Positions 42,540 through 52,901 of a stretch of 64,000 bases of DNA are shown here, piece after piece. The notes under the pieces are model-generated. The model was not told where the DNA came from and did no database searches. It worked only from the letters and a program-made list of their open reading frames with translations. Origin of the DNA: JACCXG01 sp963836735 (GTDB lineage: Bacteria; Acidobacteriota; Vicinamibacteria; Vicinamibacterales; 2-12-FULL-66-21). Every line of letters starts with the position of its first letter. Position 1 is the first letter of the stretch. Position numbers and translations under genes: made by a program. The stretch is taken from NCBI GenBank assembly GCA_963836735.1, contig CAWIKP010000040.1, positions 21,393-85,392 of the forward strand. The letters run 5' to 3'.

Positions 42540-45298
42540 ATGTGTACATACCGATGGAGGTGTGTCCTCACCTTCGCGGCGGCGGTGCTGTGCAGCGCCC
42601 TGTCAGTCGAGGCGGCGACAATCTACGTAGCAGCGGGAGGCGATCTTCAAGGCGCGCTGAACACGGCCCGGCCCGGAGACACGGTGGTGCTCGAAGCGAA
42701 TGCCGAGTTCGTCGGCAACTTCGTGCTGCCGGTGAAGTCCGGAGACGCGTGGATCACGCTCCGTACCTCAACCCCCGATTCCGCCCTGCCTCCTGCGGGG
42801 TTTCGCATCAAGCCGACCGACGCGGCGCTGCTGGCCCGGCTGCGTTCACCCAACGCGGACGCCGCGCTCAGGACCGCCCCTGGCGCGCACCACTGGGCCA
42901 TCCGCTACCTCGAGTTTCGCGCGAACCAGGACGGGGTTGGCGATCTGATCCAGATCGGTGATGGATCGAGCGCTCAGAACTCCCTGGCCATGGTTCCGCA
43001 CCACATCGTCCTCAATCACGTCTACGTGCACGGCGACCGTTACGTCGGGCAGAAGCGCTGCATCGCGCTCAACGCCGCGAGCGTGACGATCAGCGATTCG
43101 TATGTCGCCGACTGCAAGGGAGTCGGTCAGGACACCCAGGCGATTGGCGGCTGGAACGGGCCGGGACCGTACACGATCGAGAACAACTATCTGGAGGCGG
43201 CAGGCGAGAACGTGATGTTCGGCGGGGCCGATCCCGCGATTCGAGACCTGGTGGCCGACGGCATCACGGTACGCCGGAACTATTTCTCGCGACCGTTGTC
43301 CTGGCGGGACCCGATTCTCTCGACGCCCGCGGGGCTGTCAGCGTCGGCGGTGACTGGCGGCTCGCTGCCGGCAGGTGTCTACGGGTACCGCGTGGTTGCG
43401 CGGCGATTGGTCCAGACCACGTCCGCGACCTCCACGGCTTCGGCCGAAGTGACGGTCACCACCACGGTGCGGAGGCGCAGTTCGCGTCCGGTGGCAGGCG
43501 GTCACCGGTGCATCCGAGTACTGGGTGTTCGGCCGGACGCCGGGCGGTGAAGGTCAGTACTGGGTCGTGTCGACGACCGAGTTCATCGACACCGGCGCCC
43601 CCGGAACCAGCGGAGCGATACCCACGAGTGCCAGCGTGTGGACGGTGAAGAACCTCTTCGAGCTGAAGAATGCCCGCAACGTGCGTCGTCCAGAACAACA
43701 TTTTCGAGAATCACTGGCAGCAGGCGCAGCCGGGCTGGTCAATCGTGTTGACGCCGCGCAACTCCCAGGGCACCTGCACCTGGTGTGAGGTCCGGAATGT
43801 CCGCTTCGAGGGCAACCTGGTGCAGAACGTCTCGAGCCGGCATCAACATCCTTGGTTTCGACAACGGAAACCCGTCGGGGCAGGCTGCCGAGATCACGAT
43901 CAAGCAGAACGTCTTCAGGCTGTCCACCACGTTCGGCGGCAACGCGTGGTTCGCGCAGCTCGGCGACCGCCCGCGTGACATCAAGATCGAGCACAACACG
44001 ATCGACAGCAACGGGAATACGGTCGCTTTACGTCTACGGCGGGACGTCAACCAACCCGGCCACCGTCTCCGGGTTCGAGTTCATCTCCAACGCCGCCCGC
44101 CACGGGTCCTACGGCGTCAACGGATCGTTCTTCAGCTACGGGCTGGGTATTCTCAACGGTTACTTCCCGGGATACGTCTGGAAGACGAACTACCTGGCCG
44201 GCGCGGCCGTCATCGCGGTATCCCCCGGCGCCGGACACGCTCGTGCAGACGCCCTTCGAGAATCAGTTCGTGAACAGCGCTGCCGGTGACTACACGGTGC
44301 GCGAGGGGCAGCATCCTGAAGAGGGCGGCATCGGATGGGACTGACATCGGTGCCGACTATCCTGCGCTCAAGGCCGCGCTCGAGGGCGTGAGGGAGGGGG
44401 TGCCACCGGGCGATGAACCTCGCCGCCCCCGCCGCCCGATCCGCCGACGGCGGCGTTCACGCCATCGTGCCAGTTCCTGGTCTGCACGTTTACGAGCACG
44501 TCGACTCCGGGCTCGGCGGCAATCGCGTCGCTGTCGTGGAACTTCGGCGACGGTTCCCCGACAGGGAGTGGCAGTCCCGCTGGTCACACGTATGCTGCGG
44601 CAGGCACTTACACGGTGAAGCTGACGGCGACCGATGTGAACGGCCTGGTCGACACCGAGTCGAAGAACATTACCGTGACCGCGCGCCGGTGCCGCCGACC
44701 GCCGGCCTGACCGTGTCCTGCTCCGGCCTGAGCTGCAACTTCGCCGACGCGTCGAGCCAGGGGAGCGGCGCGATTTCATCACGCTCCTGGACCTTCGGCG
44801 ACGCGACGCCCGCAGTCCAAGCGACTTCAGGTACCCACACCTTCGCGACCGGCGGCACTTACGCGATCACCGTCACGGTCACCGATGTGAACGGGCTGTC
44901 CTCGTCGGCGAGCAAGACGGTGACAGTCGCCGCGCCGTCGAACGTCGGTCGCATGTCGGCTACAGCGGCATCACGACGAAGTGGTCGAGCCCGAGCGGGA
45001 GCGACCAACTACTGGAGCGCGACGGTCACCGTGGCCGTCCACGGCATCGACGAGCGCCCGATTGCGGGCGCCGCCGATCACCGCCGCGTGGACCGGCGCG
45101 GTCGTGAAGACGTCGACGTGCGTGACCGACTGCGGCCGGCAAGTGCGTGCTGAAGTCGGGGACCCTGAGCTACGGACGTTCGATGGGTCACCCTGAACGT
45201 GACCGACGGTGACCTCGCCCGGCAGCGTGTACGACCCGACTTTCAATCACAACCAGGCGGGCACGCGCACGACCACGTTCACACTGATTCGCCCTTGA
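42540..45298 (+). CDS. Secreted multi-domain beta-helix protein C with PKD repeats (many frameshifts)
   Basis: A signal peptide (LTFAAAVLCSALSVEAAT) is followed by IYVAAGGDLQGALNTARPGD and AEFVGNFVLPVKSGDAW. The helix core comes next (YVHGDRYVGQKRCIALNAA, YVADCKGVGQDTQAIGGWNG, ENNYLEAAGENVMFGGADPA), then an Fn3-like insert after SWRDPILSTP, then WTVKNLFELKNARNV and IEHNTIDSNGN. The C-terminal part has two PKD domains (FGDG and RSWTFGDATPAVQ, with YTVKLTATDVNGL and YAITVTVTDVNGL) and a last beta-sandwich with TAAWTGAVVKTSTCVTD. It ends at 45298. About a dozen frame changes lie downstream of 43470. No catalytic residues assigned. Confidence 0.75.
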
Positions 45299-45336
45299 AT
45301 CGCGCGGCCTGACCATTTCGTGATCGGCGATGCGGC

Positions 45337-45376
45337 GATGTAACCTCCGCAGAGTTTCAGAGATGAAGCTCTGCGG
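45337..45376 (+). terminator. Hairpin after gene C overlapping a TGTAACC element
   Basis: CTCCGCAGAG (45343-45352) pairs with CTCTGCGGAG (45367-45376) over a 14-base loop, 45 bases past the stop of gene C. No T-run follows, so it may instead be structural. TGTAACCTCCGCA begins at 45337, about 90 bp upstream of the gene D promoter. Confidence 0.45.
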
Positions 45377-45428
45377 AGAAATCCGCGTAGTTTCTGCGAT
45401 TTCCACGATGGTTTTGCCGCCTGTTCGC

Positions 45429-45444
45429 GGGCACTCCTTTTGCC
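45429..45444 (+). promoter_or_regulatory. Candidate sigma-54 promoter of beta-helix gene D
   Basis: GGGCACTCCTTTTGCC has GGCAC and TTGC with exact spacing. It lies only 14 bases upstream of the ATG at 45458, so the transcript would have a very short leader or start at the GTG/ATG. Confidence 0.68.
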
Positions 45445-45457
45445 TTTCTGAGTGCAC

Positions 45458-47383
45458 ATGCCCCTCCAGTCTGTGCGGCTGGGGGCACCGGTTGTTCTGG
45501 TGCTCCTCGCCTCGTTGTGTCCAGGTTCAGTCAGCGCCGAGACCCGCACCGTTCGACGTGGTGACAATCTCCAGACGGTCCTGAATAGCGCGGTGGCCGG
45601 CGACGTTCTGATGCTCGAGGCCGGGGCCGAGTTCGTCGGCAACTTCGTTCTTCCTGTGAAGTCCGGCAACGACCCGATCGTGGTGCGGTCGGCCGTTCAC
45701 GACTGATCTCCCCGTCGACCGGGCAACGCATTCAGCCGCAGCATGCGTCGCTGCTCGCGCGCCTGCGCTCTCCCAACACGTCGCCGGCGCTTCGAACGGC
45801 GGCCGGCGCCCATCACTGGCAGCTGCAGTATCTCGAGTTCGCGCGCGAACCAGAACGGCTACGGCGACCTCATCCAGATCGGCGATGGCTCCAGCGCGCA
45901 GAACACCATCGACAAGGTTCCGCATGATTTCGTGCTGAGTCACCTCTATGTGCACGGCGATCCGCTGGTCGGGCAGAAGCGGTGCGTCTCGCTGAACGCC
46001 GCGACGGTGACCATCAGGGACTCGCACATCTCCGATTGCAAGGGGGTCGGGAACGACACCCAGGCGATTTGCGGCTGGAACGGTCCGGGCCCTTACCTGA
46101 TTGAGAACAACTACCTCGAAGGGGCAGGGGAGAACGTGATGTTCGGCGGGGCCGATCCCGCGATCCCCAACCTCGTGGCGGACGGCATCACGTTCCGCCA
46201 CAACCTGGTCTCGCGTCCGATGTCGTGGCGCGATCCGATCATCAGCGCACCGAAGAACCCGTCCGGCACGTCGATGGCAGGCGGTGCGCTCGCGCCCGGC
46301 AGCTACGCGTATCGGATCGTGGCCCGTCGCGGCGTAGGGCAGGGCACGATCGGACGCTCGACGCCTTCGGTGGAGGTCACGGTCTCGGTGAGCGCGCCGG
46401 CGAGCGCGGTGCGGCTCACGTGGCAACCCGTTGCCGAAGCGACGGAGTACCAGGTGTACGGACGCACCGCCGGTGCGCAGGGCGCCTTCTGGACCGTCAA
46501 CGGCACCGAGTTCACGGACACGGGCAGCGCCGGCACCGCCGGTGCCGTGCCGACATCGCCGGGTACGGTGTGGACGGTGAAGAACCTGTTCGAGTTGAAG
46601 AACGCCCGCACGGTGGTGGTCGAGGACAACATCTTCGAGAACCATTGGAAGGACGCGCAGCCCGGGTACGCGATTGTGCTCGACGCCTCGCAACTCGAAC
46701 GGCGGCTGCGCCTGGTGCGTGGTCGAGCACGTGCGCTTCGAGTACAACCTGGTGCGAAACGTTGCCGCCGGCATCAACCTGCTCGGCTACGACAACGGCA
46801 ATCCGTCCCGGCAGGCGGCCGACATCGTGTTCCGTGACAATCTCTTCACCGGCCTGTCGACTGCGCTTGGCGGCAACGCGTGGTTCCTCCTCATGGGCGA
46901 CGGACCGCGCGACGTCATCCTCGAGCACAACACCATCGACAGCAACGGCAACACGGTCCTCTACGTCTACGGTGGAACGTCCGCCGATCCGCGCGAGGTT
47001 TACGGCTTTCAGATGATCGCGAATGCCGCGCGTCATGGCGCGTACGGCATCAACGGAGCCTTCTTCGCGTACGGCAACGCGATCCTGAGCCGGGTTCCTG
47101 CCCGGCGCGGTGTTCACGGCGAACTATCTCGCGGGAGGGTCTGCCTTCGAGATATCCGGCGGGCAATCTCTTCGGCGGAGCGTTCACGGATCAGTTCGCA
47201 AATCCTCCGTCCGACTACACGGTTCGCGTGGGCAGCCCGCTGAAAGCCGCGTCGCCGGACCGCCGGGACGTCGGCGTCGACTATACGGCGCTCGCGATTC
47301 GCGTCGCGAACGTGACCCGAGGCGTCGTAGTCCCCATCAAAGCACCGTCGGCTCCTGCGAGCCTCTCCATCGTCGAGCGATAG
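45458..47383 (+). CDS. Secreted parallel beta-helix protein D (frameshifted)
   Basis: Closest relative of protein C. It has a signal peptide (APVVLVLLASLCPGSVSAE), VRRGDNLQTVLNSAVAGD, AEFVGNFVLPVKSGNDP, LYVHGDPLVGQKRCVSLNAA, ISDCKGVGNDTQAICGWNG and NNYLEGAGENVMFGGADPA. An Fn3-like insert (about 46255-46560; VRLTWQPVAEATEYQVYGRT) is followed by WTVKNLFELKNARTVVVEDN, LEHNTIDSNGNTVLYVYGGT and GAYGINGAFFAYGN. Unlike B and C it ends without PKD or CBM domains, in DVGVDYTALAIRVANVTRG. Frame shifts near 45700, 45845, 46690, 47100 and 47165. Confidence 0.76.
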
Positions 47384-47447
47384 GCCGGCGGCGCAGGCCC
47401 TCGACGCAAACCTGAGCCGGAATGTCGTTTGCAGCGCCGTCGCCAGG

Positions 47448-48446
47448 ATGTCACATGCTGGTGATGTGTTCGGACCGGTGCTCCAGGCATTGGCGGCGGA
47501 CCCGACCACCGAATTCGGCGCCCCGGGGGCACGAGTCGAAGTCCTGCGGCAGATCGACGGCCCGTTTTCGAGCGTTCAGCGGGTTCGAGTCCACACTCCG
47601 GCGCGCACGTTCCACGCCTACACCAAGGTCCTGAGGCCCCGCCGCGGGGGGACCGATGAGCTCTCGCAAATCGACCGCTTTCTGAGGCGCGAGTTTGCCG
47701 CGACTACCGCGCTCTATGACGCGCTGCCTCGGGATGCGGACATCGGAGCCGTACGGCCTATTGCGCTGCTCCCCGAATACCGCGCGCTCGCCACTGAGGA
47801 AGTGCCCGGCCGCCCCTTCGGCGAGCTTCTCCGGGATCTCTCGCAGCCCCAGGATGGGCTCGAGGTCATTGCCGGCCGCGTGGGCGGATGGGTGCGCGTG
47901 TATCAGTCCGTGATCGAAGCGAACGGCGAGATCAGCCTCAGCAACCGCCGCGCCTATGTCGACGAGCGATTGAAGCTGCTCGAGGGGCGTGTTCTGTCAC
48001 CTTCGGATCGCCGCGACACGCTTGCTCGATTCGACGATCTGTGCCGCGAAATCGGGGTTTCCGCGGTGCCCGCCGTCGCCATCCATGCCGATCTGACGCC
48101 GATGAACATCATCGTCGCTCAGAACGGCCGCGTGGCTGTGCTCGACTTCACGATGGCGAAGGCAGGCACCGAGCACCACGATCTGAGCCACGTCTACTTC
48201 CACCTGCAGCTCCTCGCCGCGAAAAATCCGCGGCGCCGTGCATCGATCGAGGCGCTCCAGCGCGCCATGCTCGCCGGCTATCGCCCTGGTCTGTCGACAG
48301 CCGATCCCCTGTTCCGCCTCATGCTCCTCCAGCACGGCGTCTGTCACGTCGCGCTGCTGGCCGAGCGTCGTTTTCCGATCGTCGACGCCGCCTACCGCTG
48401 GTTCCTGCGCCGGCGGTGGCAAGCCTGTAGTCAAGTGAACTGTTGA
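47448..48446 (+). CDS. Aminoglycoside phosphotransferase/choline kinase-like enzyme
   Basis: Intact 332 residues with the protein-kinase-like fold. The C-lobe has the catalytic loop AIHADLTPMNIIV (HxD...N) and VAVLDFTMAKAGTEHHDLSH with the metal-binding Asp. The N-lobe contains FHAYTKVLRPRRGG with a candidate ATP-binding Lys, and LLPEYRALATEEVPG as hinge. Probably phosphorylates a small molecule or sugar for surface glycan synthesis. It starts 64 bases after gene D and heads a plus-strand series of envelope genes. Start ATG 47448; GTG 47466 is an alternative. Confidence 0.75.
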   Translation: MSHAGDVFGPVLQALAADPTTEFGAPGARVEVLRQIDGPFSSVQRVRVHTPARTFHAYTKVLRPRRGGTDELSQIDRFLRREFAATTALYDALPRDADIGAVRPIALLPEYRALATEEVPGRPFGELLRDLSQPQDGLEVIAGRVGGWVRVYQSVIEANGEISLSNRRAYVDERLKLLEGRVLSPSDRRDTLARFDDLCREIGVSAVPAVAIHADLTPMNIIVAQNGRVAVLDFTMAKAGTEHHDLSHVYFHLQLLAAKNPRRRASIEALQRAMLAGYRPGLSTADPLFRLMLLQHGVCHVALLAERRFPIVDAAYRWFLRRRWQACSQVNC

Positions 48447-48470
48447 GGTTTCACACTAGGACTGTCGGAG

Positions 48471-48708
48471 GTGTTCCTGCCATGGCCAAAGTTCCCTTTC
48501 TTTCCCTTATTGAGCATCGTGTTGCTACTGTTGGTAATCAGCGAGCGCCCTGCTGAGGCGTACATCAGATCCCGGAACAGCCAGCTACGTGTTCCAGGTG
48601 ATCGCCGGCGCGGTCCTCGGTGGGGTCTTCCTCCTGCGCACGTACTGGAACCGCGTCATGACCACGGTGCGGTCGCTGGTGTCGCGTGACGACGCTCGAC
48701 GTTCTTAG
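48471..48708 (+). CDS. Small membrane protein with DPGT motif (one frameshift)
   Basis: About 78 residues. A hydrophobic segment (FFPLLSIVLLLLVIS) leads to a cleavage-like site and AYI. After a one-base shift near 48567 come DPGTASYVFQVIAGAVLGGV, FLLRTYWNRVMTTV and a polar end. Small proteins with Y-x-DPGT followed by a single helix and a basic end are common in exopolysaccharide loci. Start GTG 48471 with GGAG just upstream. Its last 23 bases overlap the methyltransferase start. Confidence 0.6.
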
Positions 48709-50105
48709 CGCGCCCACCGGCGCGATCCGTCCTCACCGAGCCTCCTTTCGAGATCCCGCCGGATTCGTTTTCACGAGGAACGGCGAGCTTTTCCGTCAGA
48801 TCAATCCGGTTGGACGGGCAGACTACGACGCCCTTATGGCCTCGGGGCTGTACAGACAAGCTCGTGCAGGCCGGCGATCTCGTGCGGCATCAGGAGGTCG
48901 ATCCTGCGGTTTCTCCCGACGGCCGGGCTTCGCTGGTCCTGCAGCCTGAGCGTGTGGCGTTTATTTCCTATCTTTACGAATGGTGTTTCAGTCAGCTGAA
49001 GGACGCGGCGCTTCTCACGTTGCGCCTTCAAAAGGCGGCAGTGGAGCACGGACTCTCGCTCAAGGACGCGACGGCCTACAACGTTGCGTTCGAGCGAGGA
49101 CGGCCGGTCTGGATTGACACGCTCTCGTTCGAGCGGCTGACGCCGGGCAAGCCGTGGGTCGCATACCGACAGTTCTGCCAGTTGTTCCTGGCCCCGCTCG
49201 CGGTGATGAGCTACGTGGACAGCCGCCTGCTCCAGCTCCTCCGTTCGCAGCTGGACGGCATGCCGCTTGAACTGGCAAGTCGTCTGTTGCCGGCGAGCTC
49301 GCGGCTTCGTCCCGGCATCCTGACGCACGTGCATCTGCAGGCCGCCGCTGAACGGCGCGTGGCCACCGGTGGCCCGCGCATGGAGAAGCGGCGGACGCCG
49401 ACCATGAGTGCCGCGGCGTCTGCAGGCATCCTCGACAGCCTCGAACGCACCGTCATGGGATTGACGTGGAGGCCTGCCAAAACCACGTGGGGAGACTATT
49501 ACGAGGCTACGAATTACACCGATGCCGCCTTTAGCCACAAGCGGGAGATCGTCAGCGCGGCAATCGATCGCATCGGTCCGCGCAGCATCTGGGACCTGGG
49601 CGCCAATGATGGCACCTTCAGCCGCCTCGGAAGCGATCGCGGGATTCACACTGTCGCGTTCGACGTGGACCCGGTCGCGGTGGAGAAGAACTATCGACGG
49701 GTCGTCGAACGTCGCGAGCAGCACCTGCTGCCACTCCTGCTCGACCTCACCAACCCGAGCGCGCGGTCGGGATGGGCACACGAGGAACGCGACTCCTTTG
49801 CCGATCGCGGACCGGCCGACCTCGTGCTGGCGCTGGCGCTCGTGCATCATCTCGCCATCGCGCACAACCTGCCGCTGCCGCGGATCGCGGAGTTCTTCGC
49901 GCGCCTCGCGCGGGCGCTCGTCATCGAGTTCGTGCCGAAGGGAGATTCCCAGCTTCAACGGATGCTCGCGACCCGCGACGACATCTTCGATCGGTACACA
50001 CGACCTGATTTCGAGGCCGCGTTCGATCGCTGGTTCACGATCGAGCAGATCGTCCCCGTGCGCGATGCCGAGCGGGTCATGTACGTGATGAGACGGCGGC
50101 AATGA
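48686..50105 (+). CDS. NoeA-like class I SAM methyltransferase (one frameshift)
   Basis: N-terminal region of the nodulation-protein NoeA type: ASFRDPAGFVFTRNGELFRQ and YDALMASGLY, then after a shift near 48853 LVQAGDLVRHQEVD, RVAFISYLYEWCFSQLKDAA and GLSLKDATAYNVAFERGRPV. The second half (about 49500-50080) is a methyltransferase with SIWDLGANDGTFSRL (SAM loop), AFDVDPVAVEKNY and ADLVLALALVHHLAIAHNLP. Start is the GTG at 48686. The stop overlaps the next ATG (ATGA). A role in modifying a surface glycan is likely but unproven. Confidence 0.78.
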
Positions 50106-51620
50106 CGAAGATCCCGTTTCATCCGCTGCTCTTCGCGGTTCTGCCAGTGTTGTCGATGTTTGCGGCCAATCCCGGGGAGCGTTCGGCGCACGAGCTCACG
50201 GACTCGCTGTGGATCGTGCTGGGCGCTGCCGTGTTGCTGCTCCTCGTCGCCGCCGCCATTTACCGCGAAGTCCGCAAGGCCGCACTGCTGGTCTCGGTGC
50301 TGTTGCTGGTGTGGTGGCTGCAGGTCGACGACGGCCGCATCGGGACGTGGCTGGAGCAGCGGCGCTACGTGTTGCCGTTGACGTACCTCGCGGGTCCTGG
50401 CCTGGGGGGTGTGGCTCTATCGACGGCACGCGCCGCTGACCGGCCTGACGGGATTCTCGAATTGGGCGGCCCTCGGCGCGGTGTTGCCGCCGATCATCAC
50501 CCTCGGGGTCGCGAGCCCCCGATCTGCTCACGCCGGCGCCGCGGCGTCACCTCCGATTGTCGCCGGCACCGTGACCAGCAAGCCGGACATCTACTACATC
50601 GTGTTCGATCGGTACGGGGATCGGAAGACGATGGCCGGTTATGGCTACCAGAACGACATCGAGGACTATCTGACCGGCAAGGGGTTCTACGTCGCCACCG
50701 AGAGTCGATCGAATTACATGAAAACCGTCCTCTCGCTGGCCTCGTCGCTCAACGCCGACTATCTCGACGGGGTCGTGCGCGGCCACGAGCAGACGGCAAA
50801 CTGGGCGCCCGTTTACCAGCATCTCTGGCGTCACCGCGTCGGCGCGTTCCTGCGCTCGCAGGGCTACAGCTACACGCATCTGGGCTCCTGGTACTACCCG
50901 ACCCGCGAGAATCCCCAGGCGACACGCAACGTGAACTACTACACGATGGTGCCCCGGGCGGCGCTACGTCTGTTCGATTCCCAGGCGTTCTCTCCAGTGC
51001 AACGTGCGTTCGGCCCCTGGCTCGACGACCGGCTGCAGAACTGGCATCGCGTGCGGCGCCAGCTCGACGACATGGACACGCTGGTGCCGACGCCGGGACC
51101 GAAGTTCGTGTTCCTGCACATCCTCGTTCCACATCCGCCATACGCGTTCGATCGCGACGGCGGCTATGTGACGAAGGCGGAGGAACGCCAGCGATCGCTG
51201 GCAGAGAACTACACGAACCAGGTGCAGGCGGCCAACACGATGATTCGCCGGCTGGTCGATGGAATTCTTCGCGACGCGCCTTCGCCGCCGGTGGTGATCG
51301 TCCAGGGAGACGAGGGTCCTTATCCGCAGGGCACGGGCCGGGACACGTTCGACTGGCGCACAGCGAGCGGCCCGCAGCTCCTCGAGAAGACCGGCATTCT
51401 CAATGCGTACTACTTGCCGGACGGCGGGGCGCGGGCCCTGTATCCGGGAATCTCACCAGTGAACTCGTTCCGCGTGGTGTTCAACACGTACTTCGGCGCC
51501 CGCCTGCCGCTCCTGCCGGACCGGACCCTGCGCCACGTGTCGGACATGCAGCCATTCACGTTTGACGACATCACCGGTCAGCTGACGGCGGCCGCGCAGT
51601 CGACCGTGAAGGCGGAATGA
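50102..51620 (+). CDS. Membrane-bound sulfatase/LTA-synthase-like enzyme (one frameshift)
   Basis: An N-terminal membrane part (LWIVLGAAVLLLLVAAAIY, ALLVSVLLLVWWLQV) is joined, after a shift near 50405, to an alkaline-phosphatase-superfamily domain. Motifs are KPDIYYIVFDRYGDRKTMAG (first metal site), SRSNYMKTVLSLASSLNADY with a likely nucleophile Thr, FVFLHILVPHPPYAFDRDG and VVIVQGDEGPYPQGTG. Family members transfer or hydrolyse phosphoglycerol, phosphoethanolamine or sulfate groups. It overlaps the methyltransferase stop by ATGA, so the two are co-translated. Two glycerophosphotransferase-like proteins at 13.8-16.3 kb make phosphoglycerol chemistry worth testing. Confidence 0.75.
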
Positions 51621-51647
51621 TCCAGGCGGACCATTTTGGAGTAATAG

Positions 51648-52862
51648 ATGCGCTCAGAGTTGAGGATGCTGAAGAACGAGCCAGGCCCATCGATGGCGCG
51701 AGGTCCGGCGGCCATCGAACCCAGGCCGGCCGCCGTGAGTCGTCTCGATCCCGAACCGGCCGCGCCGCTCGAAGTGGCCGTCGTCGTGCCCACGTTCAAC
51801 GAGCGCGAGAACGTGAAGGAGCTGATCGCGCGCGTCGAGCGGGCGCTTCGCGGCATCTCCTGGGAAATGATCTTCGTCGACGACGATTCCCCTGACGACA
51901 CCAGCGCTGAAATCAAAGCCATCGCCGCCAAAGACAGCCGGATCCGGTGCATTCGCCGGATCGGGCGCCGGGGACTCTCGTCGGCCTGCATCGAGGGAAT
52001 GCTCGCGAGCGCCGCGCCGGTGCTCGTGGTGATGGACGCCGATCTGCAGCACGACGAAAGCCGGATCCCGGCAATGCTGGCTGCCCTGCAGGCCGAGGGG
52101 GCGGAGCTGGTGATCGCCTCCCGCTACACGCAGGGCGGCGCGATCGGCGAGTGGGACAAGACGCGGGCTCTCATGAGTCGAGTGGCCACGCGCCTGAGCC
52201 GCATCGTGTGCCGGCAGCAGATCAGCGATCCGATGAGTGGGTTCTTCATGATCAGGGCAGACGCGCTCGACACGTGCGTGCGCGGGCTGTCCGGGAAGGG
52301 CTTCAAGATTCTGCTCGACATCGTCGCCTCGGCGCCCGCGGTCCTGCGCGTGGCGGAAGTCCCCTATACGTTCCGGGAGCGCCTGCACGGCGAGAGCAAG
52401 CTCGACAGCCTGGTGGTCTGGGACTTCGGGATGCTGCTGGCGGAGAAGACGATCGGCAGATACATTCCGGTCCGGTTCTTCGCCTTCACGCTGGTTGGCG
52501 GTGCCGGCGTGCTCGTTCACATGGCCGTGCTCGCCGCGCTTCGCGCCGCACAGGTCGGGTTCTCGAACGCGCAGGCGGTCGCGACCGTCGTCGCGATGAT
52601 CTTCAACTTCTGGCTGAACAACCTGCTGACGTATCGGGACCGGCGCCTGCGCGGGCGGCGGTGGGTGACCGGATTGCTCTCGTTCATGGCGGCCTGCGGT
52701 CTGGGTGCGGTGGCGAATGTCGGCATCGCCTCCTATCTGTTCGCGTCGCATACCCAGTGGGTGGTTGCGGCACTGGCCGGGATTGCGGTCGGAGCGGTGT
52801 GGAACTACGCGATTACGCAGCTCTACACCTGGGGACAGGACCGCTCGCGGGATCGGCGCTGA
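51648..52862 (+). CDS. Polyprenyl-phosphate sugar transferase GT2 fused to GtrA domain
   Basis: Intact 404 residues. Residues about 40-270 form a dolichyl-phosphate-mannose-synthase-like GT2: VAVVVPTFNERENVKELI, MIFVDDDSPDDTSAEI, LVVMDADLQHDESRIPAM, SRYTQGGAIGEWDKTRALMS and QQISDPMSGFFMIRADAL. The last 130 residues are a four-helix GtrA domain (FFAFTLVGGAGVLVHMAVLA, MIFNFWLNNLLTYRDRRLRG). It makes a polyprenyl-phosphate sugar and may help flip it, supplying the ArnT-like enzyme encoded next. Confidence 0.88.
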   Translation: MRSELRMLKNEPGPSMARGPAAIEPRPAAVSRLDPEPAAPLEVAVVVPTFNERENVKELIARVERALRGISWEMIFVDDDSPDDTSAEIKAIAAKDSRIRCIRRIGRRGLSSACIEGMLASAAPVLVVMDADLQHDESRIPAMLAALQAEGAELVIASRYTQGGAIGEWDKTRALMSRVATRLSRIVCRQQISDPMSGFFMIRADALDTCVRGLSGKGFKILLDIVASAPAVLRVAEVPYTFRERLHGESKLDSLVVWDFGMLLAEKTIGRYIPVRFFAFTLVGGAGVLVHMAVLAALRAAQVGFSNAQAVATVVAMIFNFWLNNLLTYRDRRLRGRRWVTGLLSFMAACGLGAVANVGIASYLFASHTQWVVAALAGIAVGAVWNYAITQLYTWGQDRSRDRR

Positions 52863-52901
52863 CGACCGGGTCGGACCTCGAGTTTTTCTGGAGTACGCGT
52901 G

